DNA of 64,000 nucleotides from the NCBI GenBank assembly GCA_900768435.1, contig CAAGCW010000006.1, positions 1-64,000 of the forward strand, given 5' to 3'. The notes beneath the pieces are model-generated. The model ran no database searches. It was not told the DNA's origin and was given only the letters and a program-made list of their open reading frames with translations. A program made the position numbers and the translations under genes. Below are positions 50,494 through 59,297 of this stretch, one piece after another (position 1 is the first letter of the stretch; each line of letters begins with the position of its first letter). The DNA is from an uncultured Collinsella sp. Its GTDB lineage: Bacteria > Actinomycetota > Coriobacteriia > Coriobacteriales > Coriobacteriaceae.

Positions 50494-50528
50494 AAAAGCG
50501 CCCACGGCCAAATGGTCGCGGGCGCTTG
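50494..50528 (-). terminator. Terminator of the EIIA gene
   Basis: Arms 50496-50510 and 50513-50527 (with one or two mismatches), followed on the minus strand by TTTT. It lies about 40 bases past the EIIA stop. Confidence 0.75.
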
Positions 50529-50564
50529 ACGAGGTGCCTTTTGGCTGTGTGGCGCGGGGCCTGG

Positions 50565-51128
50565 CTACTTGGTCTTGGCAACCAGCAGCGGATCGCCCAG
50601 CTTGACGAGCGGGTTGCCGCCGATAAGCGTTCCGGACTCGCCGACATGGTCGATGCTCTTAAGACGATCGAGCTCGGAGACGATGACGGTCACGATGTCC
50701 TCGTGGCCGGCGGCCTTGATGGCCTCGCGATCGAAGCTGATGAGCGGCTGGCCTGCCTTGACCGTGTCACCCATCTCGACAAAGCGGGCAAAACCCTTGC
50801 CGTTCATTTCCACGGTGCCCAGGCCGACATGGATGAACACGCGAAGACCGTCCTCGGTAATCATGCCGATGGAGTGGTTGGTGACGGTGGTGGCACCGAT
50901 GCGGCCGTTGGCGGGCGCATAGATGGTGCCGGTAATGGGCTCGATGCCATAGCCCTGGCCAAGCATGCCCGAGGCGATCGTCTCGTCGGGAACCTCGTCC
51001 AGGTTGACGAGCACGCCGTTGACGGGGGCATAGATGACGCCTTCGCGGGTGGCGAAGCTTGCTGCGGGCGGAACGGACGCCTCGCCGGTCGAGGTGAAGG
51101 TGGACTTAAGCGAATCGAGCAGACCCAT
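50565..51128 (-). CDS. PTS glucose-type EIIA component
   Basis: A 187-aa free-standing EIIA-Glc-type phosphocarrier. The two active-site histidines are H85 (TNHSIGMI) and H100 (RVFIHVGLGTVEMNG), the latter phosphorylated by HPr in this family. The IYAPVNG and GTIYAPANG motifs frame the barrel. An N-terminal extension of about 25 residues precedes the core. No EIIB or EIIC is adjacent, so it must serve membrane permeases encoded elsewhere, or act as a regulator. TTGGAGG fixes the start at 51128. It is divergent from the hydrolase gene. Confidence 0.9.
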   Translation of the reverse strand: MGLLDSLKSTFTSTGEASVPPAASFATREGVIYAPVNGVLVNLDEVPDETIASGMLGQGYGIEPITGTIYAPANGRIGATTVTNHSIGMITEDGLRVFIHVGLGTVEMNGKGFARFVEMGDTVKAGQPLISFDREAIKAAGHEDIVTVIVSELDRLKSIDHVGESGTLIGGNPLVKLGDPLLVAKTK

Positions 51129-51171
51129 AGTTGCCTCCAACTTAAATAGGCGCATATCGCGCGTTTGGTTT

Positions 51172-51188
51172 GCCGGAAACGTTTCATA
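51172..51188. promoter_or_regulatory. Candidate LacI/CcpA-type operator
   Basis: A GAAACGTTTC palindrome (51176-51185) in the context TGCCGGAAACGTTTCATA resembles operators of LacI-family regulators, including catabolite-response elements. It lies between the divergent EIIA and hydrolase genes, a fitting place for carbon control. Short, so the evidence is limited. Confidence 0.4.
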
Positions 51189-51372
51189 TCTGTTTCGCGG
51201 CTTGGTCAACACCCCCTATTCTACGCTGCTCATCGATACCTCTGAGCTGGGATTATGTGATATATCAGTTGAAGGGAAACTTATTGCTGGCGTGTTTCTG
51301 CGTCACGGGTTCAAGTGGGGTACGCTTGAAGGCGAAAAACAAGGGCGCTTAATTTGCGCGAAGGGAGCACAT

Positions 51373-52272
51373 ATGATTGTCGAGAACCATGCGCTGTGGG
51401 GCGAGGAGCCGACCGAGGAATATCCGGCGACGTTTACGTATTTGGGTGCCGAGCCGCTGCCCGATAAACCGAATGGCCGCCGCCCTGCCGTGATTATCTG
51501 CGGCGGAGGTGCGTTTACGCATATCGCTCCGCATGAGCAGGATCCCGTGGCGTTTGCGTTTTTGGATCACGGTTACCAGGCCTTTGTGCTCAACTATGTG
51601 ACGAGCGCCACGGGCGACGTGAGCTTTCCGCACCCGCAGGCGGACCTCGCCAAGATGGTCGCTACCGTGCGCGCCAACGCCGACGAGTGGCATGTCGATC
51701 CCAAGCGCGTGTGCATCGTGGGTTTCTCGGCGGGCGGCATGATCTGCGCCTCGTTGGCAACGCAGTGGAAGACCGGACCCTTCGCGGGCCTTGCCGGGGC
51801 TCGTCCGGAGGATATTCGTCCCGACGCCGTGGTGCTGGGCTATCCGTTGCTCGACCTTGCCTATGTGCGCGATATGCAGACGCGCGACCCGCGCATCGAC
51901 CTGCGCGTGCCCAAGACGGGTGGCAAGACAGGGCGCGATTTGCTCAACGACTATCTGTCGATGGTGACGGGCGGTGAGGCGACCGACGAGCACCTGGCCG
52001 ACATCTGCCCCACCACGCACGTTTCGCGCCAGATGCCCCCGACCTTTGTGTGGGGTGTGTCCGATGATAAGACGGCGCCGATCGCACAGGTCTATCCGTT
52101 TGCGCAGCGCATGGCCGAGGAGGGCGTCGCTTGCGAGATGCACGTCTTTGACCAGGGCGGTCACGGCCTTTCGCTCGGCAACGCCAACACCGCGGTCGAC
52201 AACGAGGACAAGCAGATGGCGGTCCGTCCTTGGATCCGCCTGGCCTTCCGTTTCCTGGAGCGCCATATGTAA
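51373..52272 (+). CDS. Alpha/beta hydrolase (esterase-like)
   Basis: A 299-aa alpha/beta-fold hydrolase without signal peptide. The oxyanion segment PAVIICGGGAFTHIAPHE, nucleophile elbow GFSAGG (Ser near 118), acid DDKTAPIAQ and base GGHGLSLG form a full triad. The layout matches esterases of the acetyl-xylan/BD-FAE type, which remove acyl groups from sugars or small esters. Start at 51373 follows AAGGGAG. With EIIA and the GH13 gene nearby it may take part in carbohydrate use; the substrate is unknown. A small gene follows 48 bases later. Confidence 0.88.
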   Translation: MIVENHALWGEEPTEEYPATFTYLGAEPLPDKPNGRRPAVIICGGGAFTHIAPHEQDPVAFAFLDHGYQAFVLNYVTSATGDVSFPHPQADLAKMVATVRANADEWHVDPKRVCIVGFSAGGMICASLATQWKTGPFAGLAGARPEDIRPDAVVLGYPLLDLAYVRDMQTRDPRIDLRVPKTGGKTGRDLLNDYLSMVTGGEATDEHLADICPTTHVSRQMPPTFVWGVSDDKTAPIAQVYPFAQRMAEEGVACEMHVFDQGGHGLSLGNANTAVDNEDKQMAVRPWIRLAFRFLERHM

Positions 52273-52319
52273 AAGTAGACTACTTGCCCGTTTCAAAAAG
52301 TCTGCTTAGAGGAGGAGCC

Positions 52320-52640
52320 ATGCTTGAGGGTACGTATGTGGTTTCGGCCCAGACGCTGGTGGGGAGTAAACGCGGCGAGGTGACGTTTTCACATGGGGTG
52401 AACGGCGTGCTCAGGGCAGTACTAAACGTCAGGGGTCTCAATATCGCTCTCTCGAGTGCCCGCGCTGAGGGCGATTTCTTTGAGCTCTCGGGTACTATCT
52501 CCCACGTCTTGATGGGCAAGGCGCCCTTTACATGCACGGGGTCAGTCGAGGGTGATCGACTCACTGCTACCGCGCGGTCGGGTTCCGTTTCGATCTCGCT
52601 GAGCGGTATGCGCAAAGAGCTTTCGGGGCGCACCGCATAA
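52320..52640 (+). CDS. Small hypothetical protein
   Basis: A 106-aa soluble protein that I do not recognise. It is rich in alternating Ser/Gly/Val/Thr (GKAPFTCTGSVEGDRLTATA, SGSVSISLSG), suggesting an all-beta fold. No signal peptide, metal site or helix is evident. AGAGGAGGAG lies before the ATG, so it is well translated. It follows the hydrolase by 48 bases in the same direction and probably shares its transcript. Confidence 0.75.
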   Translation: MLEGTYVVSAQTLVGSKRGEVTFSHGVNGVLRAVLNVRGLNIALSSARAEGDFFELSGTISHVLMGKAPFTCTGSVEGDRLTATARSGSVSISLSGMRKELSGRTA

Positions 52641-52761
52641 AGTTTGAGCAGGTAAACATCGGTATTTGACTTTATAAAATAGTTCAGAGCGCTATCATTT
52701 GTCGTTACGAGTTGGTTAGCCCCGGTAAACGGTTAACCGCGTCTAACGAAAGGATGAGCGC

Positions 52762-55122
52762 GTGAAGCTCGATACACTCGAGATTGGAAAGGACGCCGTT
52801 GTCGCATCGGTGACATCCGATGATCAGGCGCTCCGACAGCATATTTTGGACATGGGCCTAACGCCGGGCACCGAAGTCACCATGATGAAATACGCCCCTA
52901 TGGGAGATCCGCTCGAGATCCGTCTGCGTGGCTACGAGTTGACACTGCGCAAGGACGATGCCGCTCGCATCGAGCTTGTGGGTATTCACGACACCGATAC
53001 GGGTCCGCGCGCTAACGCTGCAATCGGCACGACGGAGCATCCGGCACTCGGCGAGGGGACGTATTCGCCCCGTGCGGCAAAAACGGCCGTGCCCGAGGAC
53101 GCACCGCTGCACTTTGCCCTCGCCGGCAACCAAAACTGCGGTAAGACCACGCTGTTCAACCAGCTTACGGGCTCCAACCAGCACGTCGGTAACTTTCCCG
53201 GCGTGACGGTCGACCGCAAGGACGGCACTATCCGTAACCACCCCGAGGCGAGCGTTACCGACTTGCCCGGTATTTACTCGTTGTCGCCGTACACGGGCGA
53301 AGAAATCGTCAGCCGCCAATTCATCTTGGACGAAGACCCCGACGCCATCATCGACATCATCGACGCCACCAACATCGAACGTAACCTGTACCTGACACTG
53401 CAGCTCATGGAGCTCGACCGCCCCATGGTCATCGCGCTCAACATGATGGACGAGGTGACCGCCAATGGTGGTGCCGTAGACGTCAACCTGCTCGAGAGCC
53501 TGCTGGGCGTGCCTGTTGTTCCCATTAGCGCTGCCCGCAACGAGGGCATTGGCGAGTTGGTGGATCATGCCTTGCACGTGGCGCGGTTCCGCGAGCGCCC
53601 CGGTCGCCTGGACTTCTGCGCGCCCGATGGTCCAGACGGCGGCGCGCTGCATCGCTGCATCCACGGCATTGCCAACCTGATCGAGGACCATGCCGCGACG
53701 GCGCATATCCCGGTGCGTTTTGCGGCGACCAAGCTGGTTGAGGGCGACGAGCTGGTGACCGAGGCGCTTCATCTGGACCGTAACGAACTTGACGCCATCG
53801 AGCACATCATTACCCAGATGGAGGGTGAGGCCGGTACCGACCGTCTATCTGCACTGGCTGACATGCGCTTCGGCTTTATCGGCGACGTGTGTGGGCGCTG
53901 CGTCGTCAAGCCGCACGAGAGCCGCGAGCACGTGCGTTCCGTCAAGATCGACCGCATCCTGACGGGTCGCTACACGGCCATTCCAGCGTTCCTGGTGATC
54001 ATGGGTCTCGTCTTTTGGCTGACGTTTGGCGTGATCGGCGCGGCGTTGCAGGGACTTATGGAGGACGGCATCGCTGCCATCATCACCTCGGCCGATGCGG
54101 GCCTCAAGGCGTTCGGCACCAACGACGTGGTGCGCTCGCTGGCTGTCGACGGCGTGCTTACGGGCGTGGGCAGCGTGCTGACCTTCCTGCCGATTATCGT
54201 CGTGCTCTTTTTGTTCCTCTCCATTCTGGAAGACTCCGGCTACATGGCGCGCGTGGCCTTTGTCATGGATAAAGTGCTGCGTCGCTTTGGCCTGTCGGGC
54301 CGCAGCTTCGTGCCTATGCTCGTCGGTTTTGGCTGCACCGTGCCGGCTATCATGTCGACCCGTACGCTCCCATCCGAGCACGACCGCAAGATGACGGTCA
54401 TGCTCACGCCGTTCATGAGCTGTTCGGCCAAGTTGCCGGTCTACGGTCTGCTGTGCGGGGCGTTTTTCCCGCAGGCGACAGTTCCCGCCATGGTCTCGCT
54501 CTATCTGATTGGCATTGCGGTCGGTTGCATCGCGGCTTTGGTGCTCAACCGCACGGCATTTAAGGGCGACCCGGTACCGTTTATCATGGAGCTCCCCAAT
54601 TACCGTCTGCCGAGCGCCAAGACGACGGTGATGCTGGCATGGGATAAGGCCAAAGACTTTATTACCAAGGCCTTTACCATTATCTTTGCCGCTACGGTGG
54701 TCATCTGGTTCCTGCAGACGTTCGACATTCGCTTTAATGTGGTCGCCGATCAGTCGCAGAGCCTACTTGCCGGTCTGGGCAGCATTATCGCGCCGGCGCT
54801 GGCGCCGCTTGGCTTTGGCGACTGGCGTGCATCCACGGCGCTCGTCACCGGACTTATCGCCAAGGAGAGCGTCATCTCGACCCTCACCGTACTTTTGGGT
54901 GCAACGTCACCCGCGGCGCTGTCGACCATGTTTTCGCCGTTTACCGCTTACGTGTTCCTGGTCTTTACGCTGCTGTACCCGCCCTGCGTGGCGGCCATCG
55001 GTGCCGTCAAGAGCGAGCTGGGTGCGCGCTATGCCGTTGCCGTGTTCGCGTTTCAGGTGACGGTCGCCTGGATCGTGGCGTTTGTCGTGCATTCGGCGGG
55101 CATATTGTTGGGGTTGGCTTAG
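52762..55122 (+). CDS. feoB: Ferrous iron transporter FeoA-FeoB fusion
   Basis: A 786-aa Fe(II) importer. Residues 1-75 are a FeoA (SH3-like) domain (LRQHILDMGLTPGTEVTMMKYAPMGDP), a linker follows, and FeoB starts near 115: G1 GNQNCGKTT, FPGVTVDRKDG, G3 DLPGIYSLSPY, G4 NMMD, then a helical GDI-like domain. The membrane half has two Gate motifs (MLVGFGCTVPAIMSTRTL with its conserved Cys, and the later LIAKESVISTL). FeoA and FeoB are separate in many bacteria but fused in some. The gene has its own leader (52641-52761), with a CGGTTAACCG palindrome at 52731-52740 as a possible regulator site. Confidence 0.95.
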   Translation: MKLDTLEIGKDAVVASVTSDDQALRQHILDMGLTPGTEVTMMKYAPMGDPLEIRLRGYELTLRKDDAARIELVGIHDTDTGPRANAAIGTTEHPALGEGTYSPRAAKTAVPEDAPLHFALAGNQNCGKTTLFNQLTGSNQHVGNFPGVTVDRKDGTIRNHPEASVTDLPGIYSLSPYTGEEIVSRQFILDEDPDAIIDIIDATNIERNLYLTLQLMELDRPMVIALNMMDEVTANGGAVDVNLLESLLGVPVVPISAARNEGIGELVDHALHVARFRERPGRLDFCAPDGPDGGALHRCIHGIANLIEDHAATAHIPVRFAATKLVEGDELVTEALHLDRNELDAIEHIITQMEGEAGTDRLSALADMRFGFIGDVCGRCVVKPHESREHVRSVKIDRILTGRYTAIPAFLVIMGLVFWLTFGVIGAALQGLMEDGIAAIITSADAGLKAFGTNDVVRSLAVDGVLTGVGSVLTFLPIIVVLFLFLSILEDSGYMARVAFVMDKVLRRFGLSGRSFVPMLVGFGCTVPAIMSTRTLPSEHDRKMTVMLTPFMSCSAKLPVYGLLCGAFFPQATVPAMVSLYLIGIAVGCIAALVLNRTAFKGDPVPFIMELPNYRLPSAKTTVMLAWDKAKDFITKAFTIIFAATVVIWFLQTFDIRFNVVADQSQSLLAGLGSIIAPALAPLGFGDWRASTALVTGLIAKESVISTLTVLLGATSPAALSTMFSPFTAYVFLVFTLLYPPCVAAIGAVKSELGARYAVAVFAFQVTVAWIVAFVVHSAGILLGLA

Positions 55123-55164
55123 CTATTTATTGACGGCGCAACCCCTGTGTATTGAGTTGATTGC

Positions 55165-55196
55165 GGTCCCGCATCTGTACTGACGGATGCGGGGCC
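55165..55196 (+). terminator. Stem-loop after feoB
   Basis: An 11-bp stem with one G-U pair (55165-55175 with 55186-55196), 43 bases past the stop. No T run follows, so termination is uncertain. Confidence 0.5.
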
Positions 55197-55245
55197 GTTG
55201 CTATATAATCGCCCACCGCCCAAGACAATCGGAGAGGTTTCCTAC

Positions 55246-56442
55246 ATGACCCAGGCAAGACAAGATGGCATCTCGCTCAAGCAGTGGCTCCCGCTTATCG
55301 GGCTCGCCTGCTGTTCGTTCGTGTTCAACACATCAGAGTTCATGCCCATCGGCCTTCTGACTGATATCGCCGCGTCGTTCTCGCTCACCGAGGCCCAGGC
55401 AGGCATCATGATTTCGGTCTATGCCTGGGGCGTCATGCTGCTGTCGCTGCCGCTTATGGTGTTTGCCTCGCGCTTTGAGTTCAAGCGGATGCTGTTGGGC
55501 GTTTTGGCCGTGTTTTCGCTCGGCCAGTTCCTGTCCGCTGTGGCGCCCACCTATCCTATTTTGGTTTGCGCGCGTCTGGTGGTCGCCTGCGCGCATGCCG
55601 TGTTCTGGTCAGTCGCTTCAATCATGGCCTCGCGCCTGGTCGACAGTCGCCACGGGGCGCTCGCCATCAGCATAATCGCCACGGGCTCGTCCATCGCGCA
55701 GATCTTTGGCCTGCCGATCGGCCGCGCCATCGGACTAGCTGTGGGCTGGCGCATGACGTTTGCCGTGGTCGGTGCCTTCTCTGCCGCCGCGGTGGTGTAC
55801 CAGGCCGCGGTGTTCCCGGTCATGCCGGCGGGCGAGCGCTTTACCGTCAAACAGCTGCCCGAGCTGCTCAAGAACCCGTTCCTCATCGCGCTCTACGCGG
55901 TCACGGTCTTTATGGCGACCGGCTACTACGCGGGTTACAGCTATATCGAGCCCTTCCTGGCGCAGGTCGCCCATGTCGACGCAAGCGCCATCACCATGAC
56001 GCTGACGGCGTTTGGCTGCTCCGGTCTGCTCGGAAGCTGGCTGTTCGGCCGACTGTTCGATGGCCATCGCTTTCCGTTCTTGGCTATCACACTCTCCGGC
56101 GTGCCGGTGGCTCTGCTGCTCATGGGTCCGGTTGCACCGTCGCTCGTCGCCGTTCTCGCTGTTTGCGCGCTATGGGGCTGCTGCTCCACGGCCTTTAACG
56201 TGGCGTTTCAGGCCGAGCTCATCAAGTACACGCCGGCGGATTCGTCGGCCGTCGCCATGTCGATCTTCTCGGGCCTGTTTAACCTCGGCATCGGCACGGG
56301 CACCGCGATCGGCGGCGCCGTGGTTTCGGGTCCCGGTATCTCCTGGATTGGCTTCGCGGGCGGGGCGATTACCGTCGTGGGCGTCATCCTCGCCATTACG
56401 GTGCTGTTCCCGGCCATACGCCGCGCAAAGCCCGTCGCCTAA
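55246..56442 (+). CDS. MFS transporter (sugar/drug efflux type)
   Basis: A 398-aa 12-helix major facilitator of the DHA1 type, close in layout to SotB/AraJ-like efflux proteins. FNTSEFMPIGLLTDIAASF in helix 1 and ARLVVACAHAVFWSVASIMA in helix 4 are typical of that subgroup, and PAGERFTVKQLPELLKNPFL is the central cytosolic loop. It probably exports sugars or drugs by proton antiport; ligand not known. GGAGAGG precedes the ATG. A family A palindrome follows the stop by 16 bases. Confidence 0.88.
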   Translation: MTQARQDGISLKQWLPLIGLACCSFVFNTSEFMPIGLLTDIAASFSLTEAQAGIMISVYAWGVMLLSLPLMVFASRFEFKRMLLGVLAVFSLGQFLSAVAPTYPILVCARLVVACAHAVFWSVASIMASRLVDSRHGALAISIIATGSSIAQIFGLPIGRAIGLAVGWRMTFAVVGAFSAAAVVYQAAVFPVMPAGERFTVKQLPELLKNPFLIALYAVTVFMATGYYAGYSYIEPFLAQVAHVDASAITMTLTAFGCSGLLGSWLFGRLFDGHRFPFLAITLSGVPVALLLMGPVAPSLVAVLAVCALWGCCSTAFNVAFQAELIKYTPADSSAVAMSIFSGLFNLGIGTGTAIGGAVVSGPGISWIGFAGGAITVVGVILAITVLFPAIRRAKPVA

Positions 56443-56457
56443 TCACGTTCCCTCATC

Positions 56458-56524
56458 AGTTGCGGTGGAATAGAGACTGTTTGCCCGGTTTATTGGTCTC
56501 AACAGTCCCTATTTCACTGCAACT
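56458..56524. repeat. Family A palindrome, copy 2
   Basis: Arms AGTTGCGGTGGAATAG and CTATTTCACTGCAACT around a loop containing TTTGCCCGGTTTATTGGTCT. It matches 12464-12530 in its arms (GCGGTG(G/A)AATAG and its complement) but not in the loop. It follows the MFS gene and could be its transcript end. Confidence 0.8.
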
Positions 56525-56596
56525 TATTTTGGGGGAGGGGATGCGCGGCGGGCATACAATGGATGGCGTTGCGTGAAAGATTGCCGGGAGGCTGCT

Positions 56597-57973
56597 ATGT
56601 GGGCATACGAGACGACGTTCTACCAGATCTATCCGCTGGGCTTTTGTGGAGCTCCGCGCGAAAACGCCGCGCCCGTTGCCGAGGATGAGCTCGCCCAGGC
56701 TGCCAACGCTGCGCCCAACCCCGATGCGCCCATCATGAAGATCGCCCAATGGGCCGACTACCTGCAAAAACTCGGTATTGGCGCTGTGCTGATCAACCCG
56801 CCGCTCGAGTCTGATAGCCACGGCTACGATACGCGCAGCCTGCGCCATATCGACCGCCGCCTGGGCGGGGATGCCGATTTTGCCGCTGTATGCGAGACGC
56901 TGCACGCCCATGGCATTCGCGTGGTGCTCGATGCCGTCTTTAACCATGTGGGCCGCGGTTTCTGGGCCTTCCGCGATGTTCAGGAGCGCAAGTGGGACTC
57001 GCCCTACAAGGACTGGTTTCACATTAGCTTTGACGGCGACTCCTGCTATGGCGACGGCTTTTGGTACGAGGGCTGGGAAGGCCATTTTGAGCTTGTGAAG
57101 CTCAACTTGCAAAACCCCGCCGTGGTCGATTACCTGCTTGAGTCCGTGCGTCGCTGGGCCGAGGGCTTTGGCATCGACGGCCTGCGCTTGGACGTCGCCT
57201 ATATGCTCGATCGCGATTTTATGCGCCGCCTGCATACTTTTACCCGTGAGCTCAAGCCCGACTTTGTGCTGATTGGTGAGACGCTCCACGGCGACTACAA
57301 CCAGATCGTCAATGACGAGATGCTTGACTCCTGCACCAACTACGAGTGCTACAAGGGCCTGTACTCCAGCTTTAACTCGGTCAACATGTTCGAGATCGCC
57401 CACTCGCTGCATCGCCAGTTTGGCGGTGACCCGTGGTGCATTTATCGCGGCAAGCATTTGCTGTCGTTTGTCGACAACCACGATGTGCCGCGCCTGGCGA
57501 GCATCCTTACCGACAAGTCCTGTCTGCGCCCCGCTTATGGCATGCTCTTTGGCATGCCGGGCATTCCGTGCGTCTACTATGGCAGCGAGTGGGGGATTCC
57601 TGGCGAAAAGGGCGGCCCCGATGGTGACTGGGCGCTGCGACCTGCGCTCGATGAGCCTGCGCCCAACGAGCTGACGGCCTTCATCAAGCAGCTCGCGCAC
57701 CTGCGCTCGGCAGACGACGCGGCGGCCCGTGCCCTCAACTATGGTGCCTATCGCAACGTGGTGATCCAGAACAAGCAGCTGCTGTTCGAGCGCGCCTACG
57801 ACGATGCGACGGTGCTCGTGGCGGTCAATGCCGTGAACGAGCCCTATACCTTTGGAGCCGGCGAACTCAACGGCTCCTTCGTCGACCTGCTTGCCGACGA
57901 TGCACCCACGGTCGAGCTGCCGGGCTCCCTTGAACTTGCGCCCTATGAGGTGCGTTATCTGCTGAGAGCCTAG
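56597..57973 (+). CDS. GH13 alpha-amylase-family protein
   Basis: A 458-aa cytosolic GH13 enzyme (no signal peptide). The four conserved regions are VVLDAVFNHVG (I), GLRLDVAYM (II, nucleophile Asp), LIGETLHG (III, acid/base Glu) and FVDNHDVPR (IV), so the active site is complete. A substrate-recognition stretch (GFWAFRDVQERKWDSPYKDW) and a short C-terminal beta domain follow. It acts on alpha-glucans or maltodextrins inside the cell; exact specificity unclear. GGGAGG precedes the ATG. The DNA glycosylase gene follows after three bases. Confidence 0.92.
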   Translation: MWAYETTFYQIYPLGFCGAPRENAAPVAEDELAQAANAAPNPDAPIMKIAQWADYLQKLGIGAVLINPPLESDSHGYDTRSLRHIDRRLGGDADFAAVCETLHAHGIRVVLDAVFNHVGRGFWAFRDVQERKWDSPYKDWFHISFDGDSCYGDGFWYEGWEGHFELVKLNLQNPAVVDYLLESVRRWAEGFGIDGLRLDVAYMLDRDFMRRLHTFTRELKPDFVLIGETLHGDYNQIVNDEMLDSCTNYECYKGLYSSFNSVNMFEIAHSLHRQFGGDPWCIYRGKHLLSFVDNHDVPRLASILTDKSCLRPAYGMLFGMPGIPCVYYGSEWGIPGEKGGPDGDWALRPALDEPAPNELTAFIKQLAHLRSADDAAARALNYGAYRNVVIQNKQLLFERAYDDATVLVAVNAVNEPYTFGAGELNGSFVDLLADDAPTVELPGSLELAPYEVRYLLRA

Positions 57974-57976
57974 CCC

Positions 57977-58540
57977 ATGCCTGTGTCTGACGAGGGCTAT
58001 CAACATATTGAGCATGGGTTTGAGCCCGTGTTCGACCGGCGCTCGCGCGTTTTGGTGCTGGGGTCGTTTCCCTCGGTGCTCTCGCGTGCCAATGCCTTTT
58101 ATTACGGTAACCCTCAGAATCGCTTTTGGCGTGTGATGGCCGCATGCCTCGGTGTGCCCGTGCCGCCCAACGAGGGAGACTCTTTGGCGAGCGGCGAGCC
58201 CGCGACGCTCGACGCCTCGGTTGCTGCCAAGCGGGCTATGCTGCTCAACGGCGGTGTGGCCCTGTGGGACGTGATCGAGAGCTGTGACATCAAGGGCTCA
58301 AGCGACGCGAGCATTCGCAACGTTGTGCCGGCGCATATCGAGCGCATTACCGATGTCACGCCGATTGAGGTCGTTATCTGCAACGGCGGCGCGGCCGGGC
58401 GGCTCTACAAACGCTATCTACAAGAGCGGACGGGGCTACCCGCCATCGTGCTGCCGTCGACGAGTCCTGCCAACGCGGCGTGGCGTTTGGAGCGGCTTGT
58501 CGAGCGTTGGAGTGAAGCCGTTGACTGGGCAGCTTATTAA
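57977..58540 (+). CDS. DNA-deoxyinosine glycosylase (UDG superfamily)
   Basis: A 187-aa protein of the uracil-DNA glycosylase superfamily, hypoxanthine (deoxyinosine) type. VLVLGSFPSVLSRANAFYYG and the NPQNRFW that follows form the base-binding motif, with GVALWDVIESCDIKGSSDASI, and ICNGGAAG and LPSTSPANAAW as the last motif. It removes deaminated adenine (hypoxanthine) from DNA in base-excision repair. It lies close behind the GH13 gene; this link is not functional in any obvious way. It meets the minus-strand gene end to end at 58541. Confidence 0.88.
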   Translation: MPVSDEGYQHIEHGFEPVFDRRSRVLVLGSFPSVLSRANAFYYGNPQNRFWRVMAACLGVPVPPNEGDSLASGEPATLDASVAAKRAMLLNGGVALWDVIESCDIKGSSDASIRNVVPAHIERITDVTPIEVVICNGGAAGRLYKRYLQERTGLPAIVLPSTSPANAAWRLERLVERWSEAVDWAAY

Positions 58541-58541
58541 T

Positions 58542-59204
58542 TTAGATTATTGATTGAGTGCGGGCGCCGAGGTGTTTCAGAACGCCTCGCCAGATCGGCG
58601 CGGGCACGGCTGGCTCGGCGCAAACCATGCCGTCGGCGTCGACGTTGGCGGCATTGCCGCCGCCAAGTCGCTGTGCATGCTCGACGGAGCAGCCCATGCG
58701 CACGGCGCCCACGAGCTTGTCCATGGCCTCCGAAAACGGTCGCCGCAAGAGTCCCATGCGCGGGGAGCGACGAAGCGCCGCAATGCCGCTGCCGGCGCAG
58801 ATGGCAACGCCGCCACACCACAATTGGTCATGGCGCTCACATGCCTTGTGCAGGCGAACGGCGGTCCCACGCGCCTGCTCAGTGCCCTCTTGTGCGGCTC
58901 GAATCGCGGCATAGACGCGCGTTCCCGTACCGCCAAAGCGCTCAAGCGCCTGCTCGATAGCAGTCAACGTCTCATCGTCAGCCACATCTTCAATGGCCAG
59001 CACGATGCCATCGGCAACGCTGCCGGCGTCATTTGCCTTCAAGTCGACCGGGCGGGGGAGTGCGGTGCCGGAAAGTTGAGCATAGGCGGCGATGGCATCC
59101 TGCAGGTCCCAGAGCAAAAAATCAAGATCGGCGCTATTGGGAATACTGATATACGCAATGGTGTGCAGTGTTTTTGGTAAGTCGCCGCGCGCGGTCGTCT
59201 CCAT
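58542..59204 (-). CDS. Hypothetical protein, possibly flavodoxin-fold
   Basis: A 220-aa protein of uncertain family. The pattern DGIVLAIEDVADDETLTAIE, TRVYAAIRAAQEGTEQARG and WCGGVAICAGSGIAAL, then MGLLRRPFSEAMDKLVGAVRMG, resembles flavodoxin-like NAD(P)H oxidoreductases, in which a similar strand-loop order frames FMN. The first FMN-phosphate loop is not convincing, so flavin binding is doubtful. AAAGGAG precedes the ATG. It is convergent with the DNA glycosylase gene and divergent from the aminotransferase. Confidence 0.75.
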   Translation of the reverse strand: METTARGDLPKTLHTIAYISIPNSADLDFLLWDLQDAIAAYAQLSGTALPRPVDLKANDAGSVADGIVLAIEDVADDETLTAIEQALERFGGTGTRVYAAIRAAQEGTEQARGTAVRLHKACERHDQLWCGGVAICAGSGIAALRRSPRMGLLRRPFSEAMDKLVGAVRMGCSVEHAQRLGGGNAANVDADGMVCAEPAVPAPIWRGVLKHLGARTQSII

Positions 59205-59297
59205 GCCATCTCCTTTCCGGCTCGTTTCCGTTTAGGTTACACCGTCTGGTGGCGCCCCGCCGCGCTATCCTAGTGCAACCCTTATGAAAGGAACGCC

